NCBI RefSeq assembly: GCF_000189415.1
Contig: NC_015144.1
Span: 1,474,001 to 1,538,000, forward strand
Reading direction: 5' to 3'
Source: Weeksella virosa DSM 16922
Lineage (GTDB): Bacteria > Bacteroidota > Bacteroidia > Flavobacteriales > Weeksellaceae
Length of the DNA: 64,000 nt
Positions 26,577 to 35,382 of the stretch are shown in pieces; positions within the stretch are counted from its first letter, which is position 1; the number at the start of each line of letters is the position of its first letter. The notes beneath the pieces are model-generated. The model was not told the DNA's origin, did no database searches, and saw nothing but the letters and a program-made list of their open reading frames with translations. Made by a program: the position numbers and the translations under genes.

Positions 26577-27201
26577 GTTGTATTCGTTTATCGTTGATAG
26601 GATGTAAAGTTGTCAGAATAATTCCTGCATTTTGTTGTAGACTTTCTTCGAAAATAATATCCAATAAAACTTGTGAATTTTCAGTATCTAGATGGCTAAA
26701 AGGTTCGTCGAGCAATAGAAAATCAAAAGGCTGGCATAGTGCTCTCACAACAGCAATTCGTTGTCGTTGACCATAAGAAAGATGTGCTGCTTTTTGGTAT
26801 AAATGTTTCGAAAGTCCAACGCGATCGATCCAGTTTTCTATTTTTTCTTTGGTGCTAAAGTTAGTCAAATTGTTTTTTAATAAGATATTTTCCATCAAAG
26901 TCAATTCTTCAAACAAATGTAGTCCCTGGAAAACATACGCCAAGCGTGTATTTCTTTCATGTGTCCAACGCGAAACCGAGAAATCCCGAATATCTTGCTC
27001 ATCAAACCAAACCCGCCCGGTGTAATCTTTTCTGATGCCGTATAAAATATTAATCAAAGTAGACTTTCCGACACCCGAAGGAGCGATAATTTGGTAATGA
27101 TTTTCTTTTTCGAATTCGTAAGTTTTATCCCAAATCATAGAATCATCAAAACCAAAAGTCTCTAAAGGCTTTGGGATTAATCGATCAATTTTTATTTTCA
27201 T
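26560..27201 (-). CDS. ABC transporter ATP-binding protein
   Basis: This 213-residue ATPase has Walker A APSGVGKST at residues 40-48, the signature LSYGQRQ at 141-147 and Walker B LLLDEP at 162-167, then the D-loop SHLD. It is the nucleotide-binding half of the transporter whose permease gene overlaps its 3' end. The Q-loop is at YVFQGLHLFEELT. Sequence type is closest to LolD/MacB-like exporters. It lies 6 bases after the lipoprotein gene upstream, so all three probably form one transcript. Confidence 0.9.
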   Translation of the reverse strand: MKIKIDRLIPKPLETFGFDDSMIWDKTYEFEKENHYQIIAPSGVGKSTLINILYGIRKDYTGRVWFDEQDIRDFSVSRWTHERNTRLAYVFQGLHLFEELTLMENILLKNNLTNFSTKEKIENWIDRVGLSKHLYQKAAHLSYGQRQRIAVVRALCQPFDFLLLDEPFSHLDTENSQVLLDIIFEESLQQNAGIILTTLHPINDKRIQHAVTL

Positions 27202-27207
27202 TTTTCT

Positions 27208-28806
27208 CTATAACATTATATTGATATATACTTGGTCAAGTGCCAAAAGAATTGTTTCTAGGGCATTTTTATCCGAATTTTTCAAATGTATTTTCCCTGT
27301 CTTGGTGTACGAATCAGTTGCTTTAAGGTCAACAAAATCTAGAATTTCAAACAAAGGTTTTATGATTTTCATCGACGTGAAATTCGTCAAACCATAAAAA
27401 TTCGTTTGTAAATTTTCTGGATACTGCTGCAGATCGAGATTGAAATATGCGTACAAAGGATATTTTGCATTTTTAGCATATTCACTATCCTTAAAAGTTT
27501 CTGTATCTTTAATTTGCAAAGCGAACTTTTTTATTTGTTCGACATTATTTGTCATAAGAAAATACGGTTCTTTTTGAGTGAAATAAATCGAAGGAAGACT
27601 CTCTAAACGCAACTCCCAGTAGGTTTGATAAACCTTTATTCGATCAGCATTTTTTTGGATAAAAGCTGTTAAGAAATCTAGATTTTTCATCTCGCTTAGC
27701 CAAACAAATTGCGGAATACTGTTTTGCTGGAGCGAAAGAGATTGATGGGCAAGAGAAGCATCTCTTTCGGTAGTTTTTTGGAGGGTCGATTGAAAATCGA
27801 AAATGCTAAATAAAGCTGTACCCTGAAAACTGTTTGGGTATTTTTCGAGTTGTATATCAAATTCTTCCAAAGTTTTGTTAATGAGTTTTTGCTCCTTCAG
27901 CACATTGTAAATTTGCTCTTCCTGCACCGAAATAAAAAAATTGGCATACGATTGTTTTGGTGCCCAATCGAATAGATCAGACGGTGTAGATTTTCTCCAA
28001 AAAGGGAGAGAATCGAGCTGTTTTTTTAGGATGGGATCTGGATGGAATTTTTGAGTAATGGCCAACCCATCATCTACAAAGTTGAGGTGCGTAACCCAAT
28101 TGTTCCTAGGATATTTTTCAATATCGCTGGTAGAATCTGTAAACTGCCTAAAAAAAGAATTAGTCGTCCAAATACTGACATCTTGTGCCTGCACAACCAC
28201 ATCGTGGAAGCTTGGGTCTTGGTACAACGATTGTTTATTATGGGTAAGATCATGAAAAGTTTTTTTCAGGCTTTCTGTATTGTTTTGGTAAGTACTTGCT
28301 AAAAATAGAATCGAGTTTTTGTTCCATCCCACCAAAGGATATTGATAACTCGAGCTGAAATGGAAATCATTTTCTTGATAAAAAGAAATTTCTTTTTCAG
28401 AAGAAGCTTGGTGTAAATTTGCTAAAAAATTTTCAAATTTCTTTTTGCTTCCCATTTTCATACTAATCCCAACATATTGTTGTTGGTTTTTTTCCACCAT
28501 GAAAACAAAAATTTGTCTATTCAGATCAATTCCTATTTCGGTGGGATCTTTTCTTATTGTTTCCCAAAGTTTTGCCGTAGAAGCGTTTTTGGTGGTCAGT
28601 GATTCTTCGAAAAGCTGAAAAACTTTGTATTGATCTATCTTCGTAAGGTTAGCTTTGATGGCCAACTGTTTGGGATTGATAATGGCAACTGCCACGGCAT
28701 CGGGTGGTAGTATGTTTTCGTATTCTACTCCTTTTTTACAACCCAAAAAAAGCATAAAAACACAGAAAAAGAATACAAAATGAGGTTTGTTGAGGACTGT
28801 TTTCAT
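27208..28806 (-). CDS. Lipoprotein, DUF4836-like
   Basis: From the ATG at 28806 the protein has 532 residues. It begins with a lipoprotein signal ending LFLGC (Cys23) and then KKGVEYENILPPDAVAVAII. The ILPPDAVAVAIINPKQLA stretch is typical of DUF4836, a Bacteroidota lipoprotein family of unknown role. The rest is a two-lobed alpha/beta protein without catalytic motifs I can see. An upstream in-frame ATG at 28821 adds five residues and is less likely. It is the first gene of a three-gene unit with the ABC exporter, which suggests a shared envelope job. Confidence 0.7.
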   Translation of the reverse strand: MKTVLNKPHFVFFFCVFMLFLGCKKGVEYENILPPDAVAVAIINPKQLAIKANLTKIDQYKVFQLFEESLTTKNASTAKLWETIRKDPTEIGIDLNRQIFVFMVEKNQQQYVGISMKMGSKKKFENFLANLHQASSEKEISFYQENDFHFSSSYQYPLVGWNKNSILFLASTYQNNTESLKKTFHDLTHNKQSLYQDPSFHDVVVQAQDVSIWTTNSFFRQFTDSTSDIEKYPRNNWVTHLNFVDDGLAITQKFHPDPILKKQLDSLPFWRKSTPSDLFDWAPKQSYANFFISVQEEQIYNVLKEQKLINKTLEEFDIQLEKYPNSFQGTALFSIFDFQSTLQKTTERDASLAHQSLSLQQNSIPQFVWLSEMKNLDFLTAFIQKNADRIKVYQTYWELRLESLPSIYFTQKEPYFLMTNNVEQIKKFALQIKDTETFKDSEYAKNAKYPLYAYFNLDLQQYPENLQTNFYGLTNFTSMKIIKPLFEILDFVDLKATDSYTKTGKIHLKNSDKNALETILLALDQVYINIML

Positions 28807-28975
28807 GAAACTAAAATACAATTTTTATGAATTTATCAATGAATAATTTATTGCATTAATAATTAGGTGCAGGTAGATTTATTGTCAAAAAGCTCTTGTT
28901 TGGATAGAAAGATTATTAATTTGTAAATTAATGCGTCAGAATAGAAAAATGATAGGATAAAAATGATTAAATCCG

Positions 28976-28983
28976 TATATTCG
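28976..28983 (+). promoter_or_regulatory. Possible -7 element for ileS
   Basis: TATATTCG, followed by CAAA, resembles TAnnTTTG with one mismatch and lies 36 bases before the ileS ATG. No TTG box is evident at the expected distance. Confidence 0.4.
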
Positions 28984-29019
28984 CAAATCTTGAAGAAAAA
29001 AGAAAATTATTTAAAATAA

Positions 29020-32000
29020 ATGGCCAAGAATTTTAAAGAATATAAGCACTTAAATTTAGTTCAGATTGCAGATGAAACTCTCAAAGAGTGGAAAGAACAA
29101 AACGTTTTCGAGAAAAGTATTACTTCTCGAGATGGAAAGGATTCGTACGTTTTTTATGAAGGACCACCTTCTGCAAATGGAAAACCAGGAATTCATCACG
29201 TTCTAGCACGTTCGATCAAAGATATCTTTTGTCGTTTCCAAACCCTGAAAGGAAAACAAGTTATCCGCAAAGCAGGTTGGGATACCCATGGTTTGCCGGT
29301 AGAATTAGGAACCGAAAAAGAATTAGGAATTACCAAAGAAGATATCGGAACCAAAATTACTATAGAGCAATACAACGAAGCTTGTAAGCGAACCGTAATG
29401 AGGTATACTGATTTATGGAACAATCTGACAGAAAAAATGGGGTATTGGGTAGATATGGATGATCCGTACATTACCTACAAACCAAAATACATGGAAACGG
29501 TTTGGTGGCTTTTGAAACAAATATACGACAAGGGTTATTTGTATAAGGGGTATACCATTCAGCCCTATTCTCCTAAAGCAGGGACAGGTTTGTCATCGCA
29601 CGAACTCAATCAGCCAGGGACCTATCAAGAGGTAACAGACACTACCATCGTGGCACAATTTAAGGTCGATAAAAATTCGACCAAACTTTTCGATAATCAA
29701 GAAAATGATGTCTACATCTTAGCCTGGACAACAACCCCGTGGACCTTACCATCGAACACAGCACTGACTGTTGGCCCAAATATCGATTATGTAGTCGTAG
29801 AAACTTTTAATCAATACACCCACGAACCAATCACCGTAGTATTGGCAAAAGCATTGTTATCTAAACAATTTACGAAACCATATCACCTAGCCGAAACCGA
29901 AGAAGATTTTACGGATTATACGGCAGGAAACAAAACAATTCCATATAGAATAATACGAGAAATTAAAGGGAAGGATTTAGTAGGAATCCGATACGAACAA
30001 CTCTTGCCTTGGGCATTACCATACGAAAATGCAGACAATGCTTTCCAGGTAATCCCAGGAGATTTCGTTACTACCGAAGATGGAACAGGAATCGTGCATA
30101 CAGCGCCAACTTTTGGTGCAGATGATGCTCGTGTAGCAAAAGACGCAGGCGTTCCTCCAATGTTGGTACTAGACGATCATGGAAATGCTGTCCCTTTGGT
30201 TGATTTGCAAGGACGTTTTGTAGCTTCACTACCCAAAGGTTATGGAGGTAAATTTGTAAAAAATGAATATTACGATGAAGGACAAGCACCGGAAAAATCA
30301 GTTGATGTAGAAATCGCTATTTTGCTTAAAGAACAAAATAGAGCCTTCAAAGTAGAAAAATACAAGCACAGTTATCCACATTGTTGGAGAACCGACAAAC
30401 CAATCCTATACTATCCATTAGATTCTTGGTTTATAAAAGTTACCGAAGTGAAAGATCGAATGGTCGAACTAAACAAAGAAATCAACTGGAAACCCAAAGC
30501 AACTGGAGAAGGTCGATTTGGTAATTGGTTAGAAAACGTAAATGATTGGAATTTATCTCGCTCACGTTATTGGGGAATTCCTTTGCCTGTTTGGCGAACC
30601 GAAGATGGAGAGGAAGAAATCATTATCGGGTCGGTAGAAGAATTGGTGCAAGAAATAGAGAAATCAATTGCAGTAGGAATCCAAAAAGAAAATCCATTCA
30701 AAGATTTTGAGGTTGGCAACATGTCCGAAGAGAATTATGATTTGATAGACTTACACAAGAATGTAGTCGATGAAATTACACTTGTTTCGGCAAGCGGTAA
30801 ACCAATGAAACGAGAAGCAGATCTGATTGATGTATGGTTCGACTCTGGAGCAATGCCTTATGCACAAGTGCATTATCCATTCGAGAATAAAGAGTTAATT
30901 GATAATCATACCATGTATCCTGCAGATTTTATTGCAGAAGGAGTTGATCAAACCCGTGGTTGGTTCTATACATTGCATGCTATTGCAACTTTGGTTTTTG
31001 ATTCGAAAGCCTATAAAAATGTAATGTCGAATGGCTTGGTGCTGGATAAAAATGGTCAAAAAATGTCGAAAAGATTAGGAAATGCCATTGATCCTTTCGA
31101 TACACTAGAAACCTATGGTCCAGACGCTACACGCTGGTATATGATTGCCAATGCTCAACCATGGGAAAACCTAAAATTCGACTTGGCAGGAGTAGACGAA
31201 GTACGCCGTAAATTTTTCGGTACCTTGTACAATACATACTCATTCTTTGCACTATATGCGAATGTTGACGGGTTTACTTATGCCGAAAAAGAAATTCCAG
31301 TAGAAGAAAGAGATGAGCTAGATCAATGGATTCTATCAGAATTAAATACCTTGATTCAACAAGTAGATGAATTCTTCTCTGACTATGAGCCAACTAAAGC
31401 AGCACGCGCTATCCAAGAGTTTGTGATAGACAACTTATCCAATTGGCATGTGCGTTTATCAAGAAGACGTTTCTGGAAAGGAGACTACTCAAAAGATAAA
31501 ATTGCCGCCTACCAAACGCTTTACACAGTGCTAGAAACCGTGGCTATCTTGAGCTCTCCTATCGCACCATTCTTTATGGATCGTTTGTATAAAGATCTAA
31601 ACGATGCAACAGGGAAAAATGAAGCTACATCAGTACATTTGGCTAATTTCCCTCAAGTAAACCAAGCTTTGATCAATGAAGAGTTGCAAGAACAAACACG
31701 CTTAGCCCAATTGGCAACAAGTATGATTTTGTCTTTGCGTAAATTAAGCGATAATCGTGTGCGTCAACCATTGCAAAAAGTAATGATTCCGGTCCTGAAC
31801 GAAACCATGAAGAATCGTTTATTGGCGGTAAGCGATTTATTGAAACAAGAAGTCAACGTAAAAGAAATACAATTACTGACCAATGAAGAAGCTTCTGATA
31901 TTTTGGTCAAATCCATAAAACCAAACTTCAAGACCTTAGGTCCTAAATTTGGAAAAGACATGAAAGCCGTGGCTGCAGCAACGGCACAATTAACAAATGA

Positions 32001-32427
32001 ACAAATAGTAGAATTAGAAAACACGGGGTATATTGAGTTAGAAGTCAACGGAGAAAAACATACCATAGAGGTAGATGACTTCGAGATTGCAACGAAAGAC
32101 ATTCCAGGTTGGACAGTTGCTTCCAATGCACAACTCACCGTGGCCTTAGACCTCACGTTAACCCAAGCGCTAATCGATGAAGGGATTTCTCGCGAATTGG
32201 TTAATCGAATCCAAAACTTACGCAAAGAAAATGGGTTCGAAGTTACCGATAGAATCGATATCATTATCGAGAAAAACCCTGCAATAGAACAAGCTGTAAC
32301 GGCAAATATGGAATATGTGCGCAATGAGACTTTGGCAGACAATTTGACCTTTGATACTACAATCGTTAATGGTATCCCTGTGGAAATCAATGATGAGAAG
32401 TTACAACTAACAATTCTAAAACACTAA
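29020..32427 (+). CDS. ileS: Isoleucine-tRNA ligase, IleRS2 type with GxHH signature
   Basis: The 1135-residue class I synthetase charges tRNA-Ile. Its first signature is GIHH at residues 57-60, after GPPSANGKP, where most class I enzymes have HxGH: the first and third residues are swapped. The second signature KMSKR is at 681-685. The editing domain lies at about 200-420 (TTPWTLPSNTAL within it), and a tRNA-binding region follows from about 740. The length and the motif neighbourhood place it with the eukaryote-like IleRS2 enzymes, which are naturally insensitive to mupirocin; a GxHH subset has been reported as hyper-resistant. It heads an operon with a DksA-like gene and lspA. Confidence 0.96.
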   Translation: MAKNFKEYKHLNLVQIADETLKEWKEQNVFEKSITSRDGKDSYVFYEGPPSANGKPGIHHVLARSIKDIFCRFQTLKGKQVIRKAGWDTHGLPVELGTEKELGITKEDIGTKITIEQYNEACKRTVMRYTDLWNNLTEKMGYWVDMDDPYITYKPKYMETVWWLLKQIYDKGYLYKGYTIQPYSPKAGTGLSSHELNQPGTYQEVTDTTIVAQFKVDKNSTKLFDNQENDVYILAWTTTPWTLPSNTALTVGPNIDYVVVETFNQYTHEPITVVLAKALLSKQFTKPYHLAETEEDFTDYTAGNKTIPYRIIREIKGKDLVGIRYEQLLPWALPYENADNAFQVIPGDFVTTEDGTGIVHTAPTFGADDARVAKDAGVPPMLVLDDHGNAVPLVDLQGRFVASLPKGYGGKFVKNEYYDEGQAPEKSVDVEIAILLKEQNRAFKVEKYKHSYPHCWRTDKPILYYPLDSWFIKVTEVKDRMVELNKEINWKPKATGEGRFGNWLENVNDWNLSRSRYWGIPLPVWRTEDGEEEIIIGSVEELVQEIEKSIAVGIQKENPFKDFEVGNMSEENYDLIDLHKNVVDEITLVSASGKPMKREADLIDVWFDSGAMPYAQVHYPFENKELIDNHTMYPADFIAEGVDQTRGWFYTLHAIATLVFDSKAYKNVMSNGLVLDKNGQKMSKRLGNAIDPFDTLETYGPDATRWYMIANAQPWENLKFDLAGVDEVRRKFFGTLYNTYSFFALYANVDGFTYAEKEIPVEERDELDQWILSELNTLIQQVDEFFSDYEPTKAARAIQEFVIDNLSNWHVRLSRRRFWKGDYSKDKIAAYQTLYTVLETVAILSSPIAPFFMDRLYKDLNDATGKNEATSVHLANFPQVNQALINEELQEQTRLAQLATSMILSLRKLSDNRVRQPLQKVMIPVLNETMKNRLLAVSDLLKQEVNVKEIQLLTNEEASDILVKSIKPNFKTLGPKFGKDMKAVAAATAQLTNEQIVELENTGYIELEVNGEKHTIEVDDFEIATKDIPGWTVASNAQLTVALDLTLTQALIDEGISRELVNRIQNLRKENGFEVTDRIDIIIEKNPAIEQAVTANMEYVRNETLADNLTFDTTIVNGIPVEINDEKLQLTILKH

Positions 32428-32431
32428 TATT

Positions 32432-32821
32432 ATGAGTAAAACAACTGAAGAAAAGATCCGTTATTCAGACAGCGAGCTGGCTGAATTCAAAGCGATTATC
32501 GAAGAGAAGTTGGCTCAAGCGCAAAAAGACCTAGAGATGATCCAGGAAACTTTTATGAACGATAAAACCAACGGTACCGATGATACATCTCCTACCTTTA
32601 AGGCTTTTGAAGAAGGTTCTGAAACCATGAGTAAAGAACAAAATGCGCAATTAGCTTCGCGACAAGAAAAATTTATTCGCGACCTAAAAAATGCATTAAT
32701 CCGAATAGAAAATAAAACCTACGGAATTTGTCGTGTAACCGGTAAGTTGATCAATCCAGATCGTTTACGCTTAGTGCCACACGCAACCCTAAGTATCGAA
32801 GCTAAAAATTTGCAACGCTAA
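32432..32821 (+). CDS. DksA/TraR-like regulator with degenerate zinc finger
   Basis: The 129-residue protein has an acidic N-terminal coiled coil (about residues 10-60) and a C-terminal region, IENKTYGICRVTGKLINPDRLRLVPHATLSIEAK. This is the Bacteroidota version of the DksA/TraR zinc-finger family. Of the usual four cysteines only one remains (Cys in YGICRVTG), so zinc binding is unlikely. Relatives bind RNA polymerase through the secondary channel; the present protein may do so, but that is inference. It lies 4 bases after ileS and 6 bases before lspA. Confidence 0.82.
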   Translation: MSKTTEEKIRYSDSELAEFKAIIEEKLAQAQKDLEMIQETFMNDKTNGTDDTSPTFKAFEEGSETMSKEQNAQLASRQEKFIRDLKNALIRIENKTYGICRVTGKLINPDRLRLVPHATLSIEAKNLQR

Positions 32822-32827
32822 TCGCTT

Positions 32828-33475
32828 ATGTTAAAGAAGGTTTGGCTCGTCGCTTTCATTGTATTGTTCATCGATCAATTATCGAAATTTTATATCAAAA
32901 CAAATTTCGAACTGCATGAAAGTGTCGAAGTTTTCAAAGGATTTCAATTGGCATTTGTCGAAAATCCAGGAATGGCATACGGAATAGAATTCGGAGGTTT
33001 ATTTGGGAAACATCTTCTCACCATTTTTCGAATCGGATTGATTGGTTTTATCATCTGGTTTGTAATGAAGTGGTCAAGAAAAAAAGCAAGTAACTTTTTC
33101 CTCCTACCGGTCGCCCTCATTTTAGCAGGCGCCATCGGGAATGTAATCGATAGTCTATTCTATGGTATAATTTTCGACAAAGGGACCGTTTACAATGATC
33201 AACTCATGAGTTGGGTAGGGTACAATGGACTCGCCAAAGCAAACTTCGATGGCTATTCATCGTTTATGCTTGGTTGCGTAGTCGATATGCTCTATTTCCC
33301 GTTATTCGAGTTCGATTGGCCTACTTGGGTACCAATAGTTGGCGGAACGCATTATAAGTTCTTCCAACCCGTATTCAACATTGCCGACTCTGCCATCTTT
33401 ATCGGAATCGCATGTTTGCTGATTTTTCGTAAAAAAGCCTTTGTTACCAAAACAGGTGAGCATATTCACTTCTAA
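32828..33475 (+). CDS. lspA: Lipoprotein signal peptidase (signal peptidase II)
   Basis: The 215-residue membrane protease cleaves lipoprotein signal peptides before the lipidated Cys. It has four transmembrane helices. The conserved family segments are VENPGMAYGIEF, GNVIDSLFYG, and the two catalytic aspartates in CVVDMLYFP and NIADSAIFIG. It is longer than the E. coli protein (164 residues), with a longer loop of about 40 residues near 120-155, as usual in Bacteroidota. It processes the lipoproteins found elsewhere in this window. It is last in the ileS operon and is followed by a terminator. Confidence 0.95.
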   Translation: MLKKVWLVAFIVLFIDQLSKFYIKTNFELHESVEVFKGFQLAFVENPGMAYGIEFGGLFGKHLLTIFRIGLIGFIIWFVMKWSRKKASNFFLLPVALILAGAIGNVIDSLFYGIIFDKGTVYNDQLMSWVGYNGLAKANFDGYSSFMLGCVVDMLYFPLFEFDWPTWVPIVGGTHYKFFQPVFNIADSAIFIGIACLLIFRKKAFVTKTGEHIHF

Positions 33476-33499
33476 GAAAATTACTGCAACAAATTACTC

Positions 33500-33530
33500 A
33501 ACCGTTCTGCTTTTTGTAGAGCGGTTTTTT
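33500..33530 (+). terminator. Intrinsic terminator after lspA
   Basis: AACCGTTCT pairs with AGAGCGGTT (one G-U pair) around a nine-base loop and is followed by a run of T's. It starts 25 bases after the lspA stop. Confidence 0.8.
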
Positions 33531-33637
33531 ATTTCAGAAGGATGAAAGTCAGGACAATAATTTCAGTAGGATGGAATACAGAAAAGCTTAAAAACAAAAA
33601 AACCTTACCAAGGATTTGATAAGGGTTTGATAGGTTG

Positions 33638-33712
33638 TGGGCGAAGAGGGATTCGAACCCCCGACCCTCTGCTTGTAAGGCAGATGCTCTGAACCAACTG
33701 AGCTATTCGCCC
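33638..33712 (-). tRNA. tRNA-Val (anticodon UAC), copy 1
   Basis: On the minus strand a 75-base cloverleaf folds. The acceptor GGGCGAA pairs with TTCGCCC, the D-arm has AGCTCAG, the anticodon loop is CTTACAA (anticodon TAC), and the T-arm contains GGTTCGAATCC. The discriminator is A and CCA is not encoded. It reads valine codons GUA/GUG. It is the first of three copies met on the plus strand and the most divergent of the three. Confidence 0.95.
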
Positions 33713-33755
33713 GAAATTATTTTTAGTATAAAGCAGTTTTCGCAAACGTACTTTG

Positions 33756-33830
33756 TGGGCCCTACTGGATTCGAACCAGTGACCCCCTGCTTGTAAGGCA
33801 GGTGCTCTGAACCAGCTGAGCTAAGAGCCC
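33756..33830 (-). tRNA. tRNA-Val (anticodon UAC), copy 2
   Basis: This 75-base minus-strand cloverleaf has acceptor GGGCTCT paired with AGGGCCC (one G-U), the CTTACAA anticodon loop (anticodon TAC), and the same body as copy 3. Discriminator is A and CCA is not encoded. Confidence 0.95.
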
Positions 33831-33868
33831 GATGTAAATAATTTATAAAAAAGAACGCTTCCTTTTTG

Positions 33869-33943
33869 TGGTCCCTACTGGATTCGAACCAGTGACCCCC
33901 TGCTTGTAAGGCAGGTGCTCTGAACCAGCTGAGCTAAGAGACC
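33869..33943 (-). tRNA. tRNA-Val (anticodon UAC), copy 3
   Basis: A minus-strand cloverleaf of 75 bases with acceptor GGTCTCT paired with AGGGACC (one G-U) and anticodon loop CTTACAA (anticodon TAC). Its body is the same as copy 2; only the acceptor ends differ. It is transcribed first of the three if they share one transcript. Confidence 0.95.
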
Positions 33944-34086
33944 TTTCTTATTTGGATTGCAAATATAGCGCTGTTTTTGGATTATACAAATCAAAAAGAA
34001 GTATTTTATTTTTATTTTTTGTAAAAATTTGATTTTCAGACAAATAAATTTTAAAAAATAATCTATAGAATTCATTTTGTTCTCTT

Positions 34087-34094
34087 TATCTTTG
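34087..34094 (+). promoter_or_regulatory. -7 element for the SDR gene
   Basis: TATCTTTG matches TAnnTTTG exactly and lies 28 bases before the ATG at 34122. A TTG box at the usual spacing is not seen. Confidence 0.5.
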
Positions 34095-34121
34095 CTTTCA
34101 GAAAATTTATAGAATCCCATC

Positions 34122-34919
34122 ATGCAGCAAAAAGTAATTGTAATCACCGGTTCTTCGGCGGGTGTTGGGCTTACCTTGGCCAATTATTTCCAATCAAAAG
34201 GTCATATTGTGTATGGATTGTCGAGAACAATGCATGGTAAAGAAACTTTCCATCATCTTCCGACTGATGTAACAAATAAAGAAAATGTGTACAAATCAAT
34301 CGAAACTATTTTGCATGAACAAAAAAGAATCGATGTCTTGATTAACAATGCAGGGATTGGTATGTTGGGTGCTGTAGAAGACGCAAGCAAGGAAGATGTG
34401 GATAAGCTTTTTAATGTTAATATTTTTGGATCACTTTATACGATTCAGGCAGTTTTACCACATATGAGAGCACAGAAATACGGTTGGATTTTTAATGTTT
34501 CTTCGATTGCTAGTAATCATGCATTGCCTTTCAGAGGTTACTATTCTGCCTCGAAATCGGTCATAGATCGTTTAACGGAAGCATTGCGTTTAGAGAATCG
34601 TAAAACAGGCGTAAAGATTGCCACTCTAAACTTTGGAGATATTCGTACAAATATTGCAGAAAGTCGTGTTAAAAGTACCGTTTCAGCATTTCATAAAGAT
34701 AAATTTTTTGCTGTGGTTGAAGAAATTGACAAGGAAGTAGAAAACGGAACTCCACCAGAGAAACTGATTCCTATAATCGAGAAATTATTGAATAAGAAAA
34801 ATCTGAAACCTCACTATTATATCGGTAAAAGGATGCAGAAATTATCGGTAAGATTGAAATACATGCTAAGTCAAAAACGTTTCGAAAATATTTTGGCTAA
34901 ATACTCGAAAATGAATTAA
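34122..34919 (+). CDS. SDR family oxidoreductase
   Basis: The 265-residue enzyme has a classical short-chain dehydrogenase plan. The cofactor loop VITGSSAGVG lies near residues 7-16, NNAGIG follows near residue 75, and the catalytic YSASK is at Tyr141/Lys145 after a serine in the SSIA segment. It binds NAD(P) and oxidises or reduces a small substrate that the sequence does not reveal. The C-terminal part is basic (KRMQKLSVRLKYML). It begins 28 bases after a consensus -7 element, and the acetyltransferase gene follows 4 bases after its stop, so the two are probably cotranscribed. Confidence 0.9.
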   Translation: MQQKVIVITGSSAGVGLTLANYFQSKGHIVYGLSRTMHGKETFHHLPTDVTNKENVYKSIETILHEQKRIDVLINNAGIGMLGAVEDASKEDVDKLFNVNIFGSLYTIQAVLPHMRAQKYGWIFNVSSIASNHALPFRGYYSASKSVIDRLTEALRLENRKTGVKIATLNFGDIRTNIAESRVKSTVSAFHKDKFFAVVEEIDKEVENGTPPEKLIPIIEKLLNKKNLKPHYYIGKRMQKLSVRLKYMLSQKRFENILAKYSKMN

Positions 34920-34923
34920 AAAA

Positions 34924-35382
34924 ATGCATTTGGTCTGGAAAATAAAACGATTTGATGAATTATCTGCTTTGGAAATCTACCAGATTTTACAACTACGAGA
35001 AATGGTTTTTATCATCGAACAAGCCTGTATATACCAAGATATAGATAACAAAGATTTGGGTTGCTATCATCTTTGGGCCGAGAAAGATGGACAAATGGTA
35101 GCGTATACGCGTTTGGTTCCACCGGATTTATCCTACCCGAATGAAACGTCTATAGGGCGTGTTTTATCGCATCCAAAATATAGAAGGCATAAAATAGGAA
35201 GACAATTGGTGACTTTTGCCATAGAGGCAGTTAGCAATCTTTATCCTAGAAACGCAATTCGTATATCTGCACAAGAATATTTGATTCCGTTTTATGAATC
35301 TTATGATTTTGTGCAAGTATCGCAAGTGTATATAGAGGATCATTTACCACATGCAGAAATGCTTTTATCCAAAAAACACTAA
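34924..35382 (+). CDS. ElaA-type GNAT acetyltransferase
   Basis: The 152-residue protein has the ElaA signature QILQLREMVFIIEQACIY, followed by YQDIDNKDLG near residues 38-47. The acetyl-CoA binding motif SIGRVLSHPKYRRHKIGRQL (residues about 78-97) carries the Arg/Gly pattern of GNAT proteins. The acceptor is unknown. It is in the same transcript as the SDR gene. Its stop overlaps the stop of the convergent transporter gene by 4 bases. Confidence 0.88.
   Translation: MHLVWKIKRFDELSALEIYQILQLREMVFIIEQACIYQDIDNKDLGCYHLWAEKDGQMVAYTRLVPPDLSYPNETSIGRVLSHPKYRRHKIGRQLVTFAIEAVSNLYPRNAIRISAQEYLIPFYESYDFVQVSQVYIEDHLPHAEMLLSKKH

Noticed and set aside
31764-32390. 208-codon open frame on the minus strand inside ileS
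   Set aside because: Antisense to the conserved C-terminal part of IleRS; composition is that of a shadow frame.
33638-33943. Regular array of similar segments, considered as a CRISPR or other repeat
   Set aside because: The repeated units fold as cloverleafs with anticodon TAC; they are tRNA genes.
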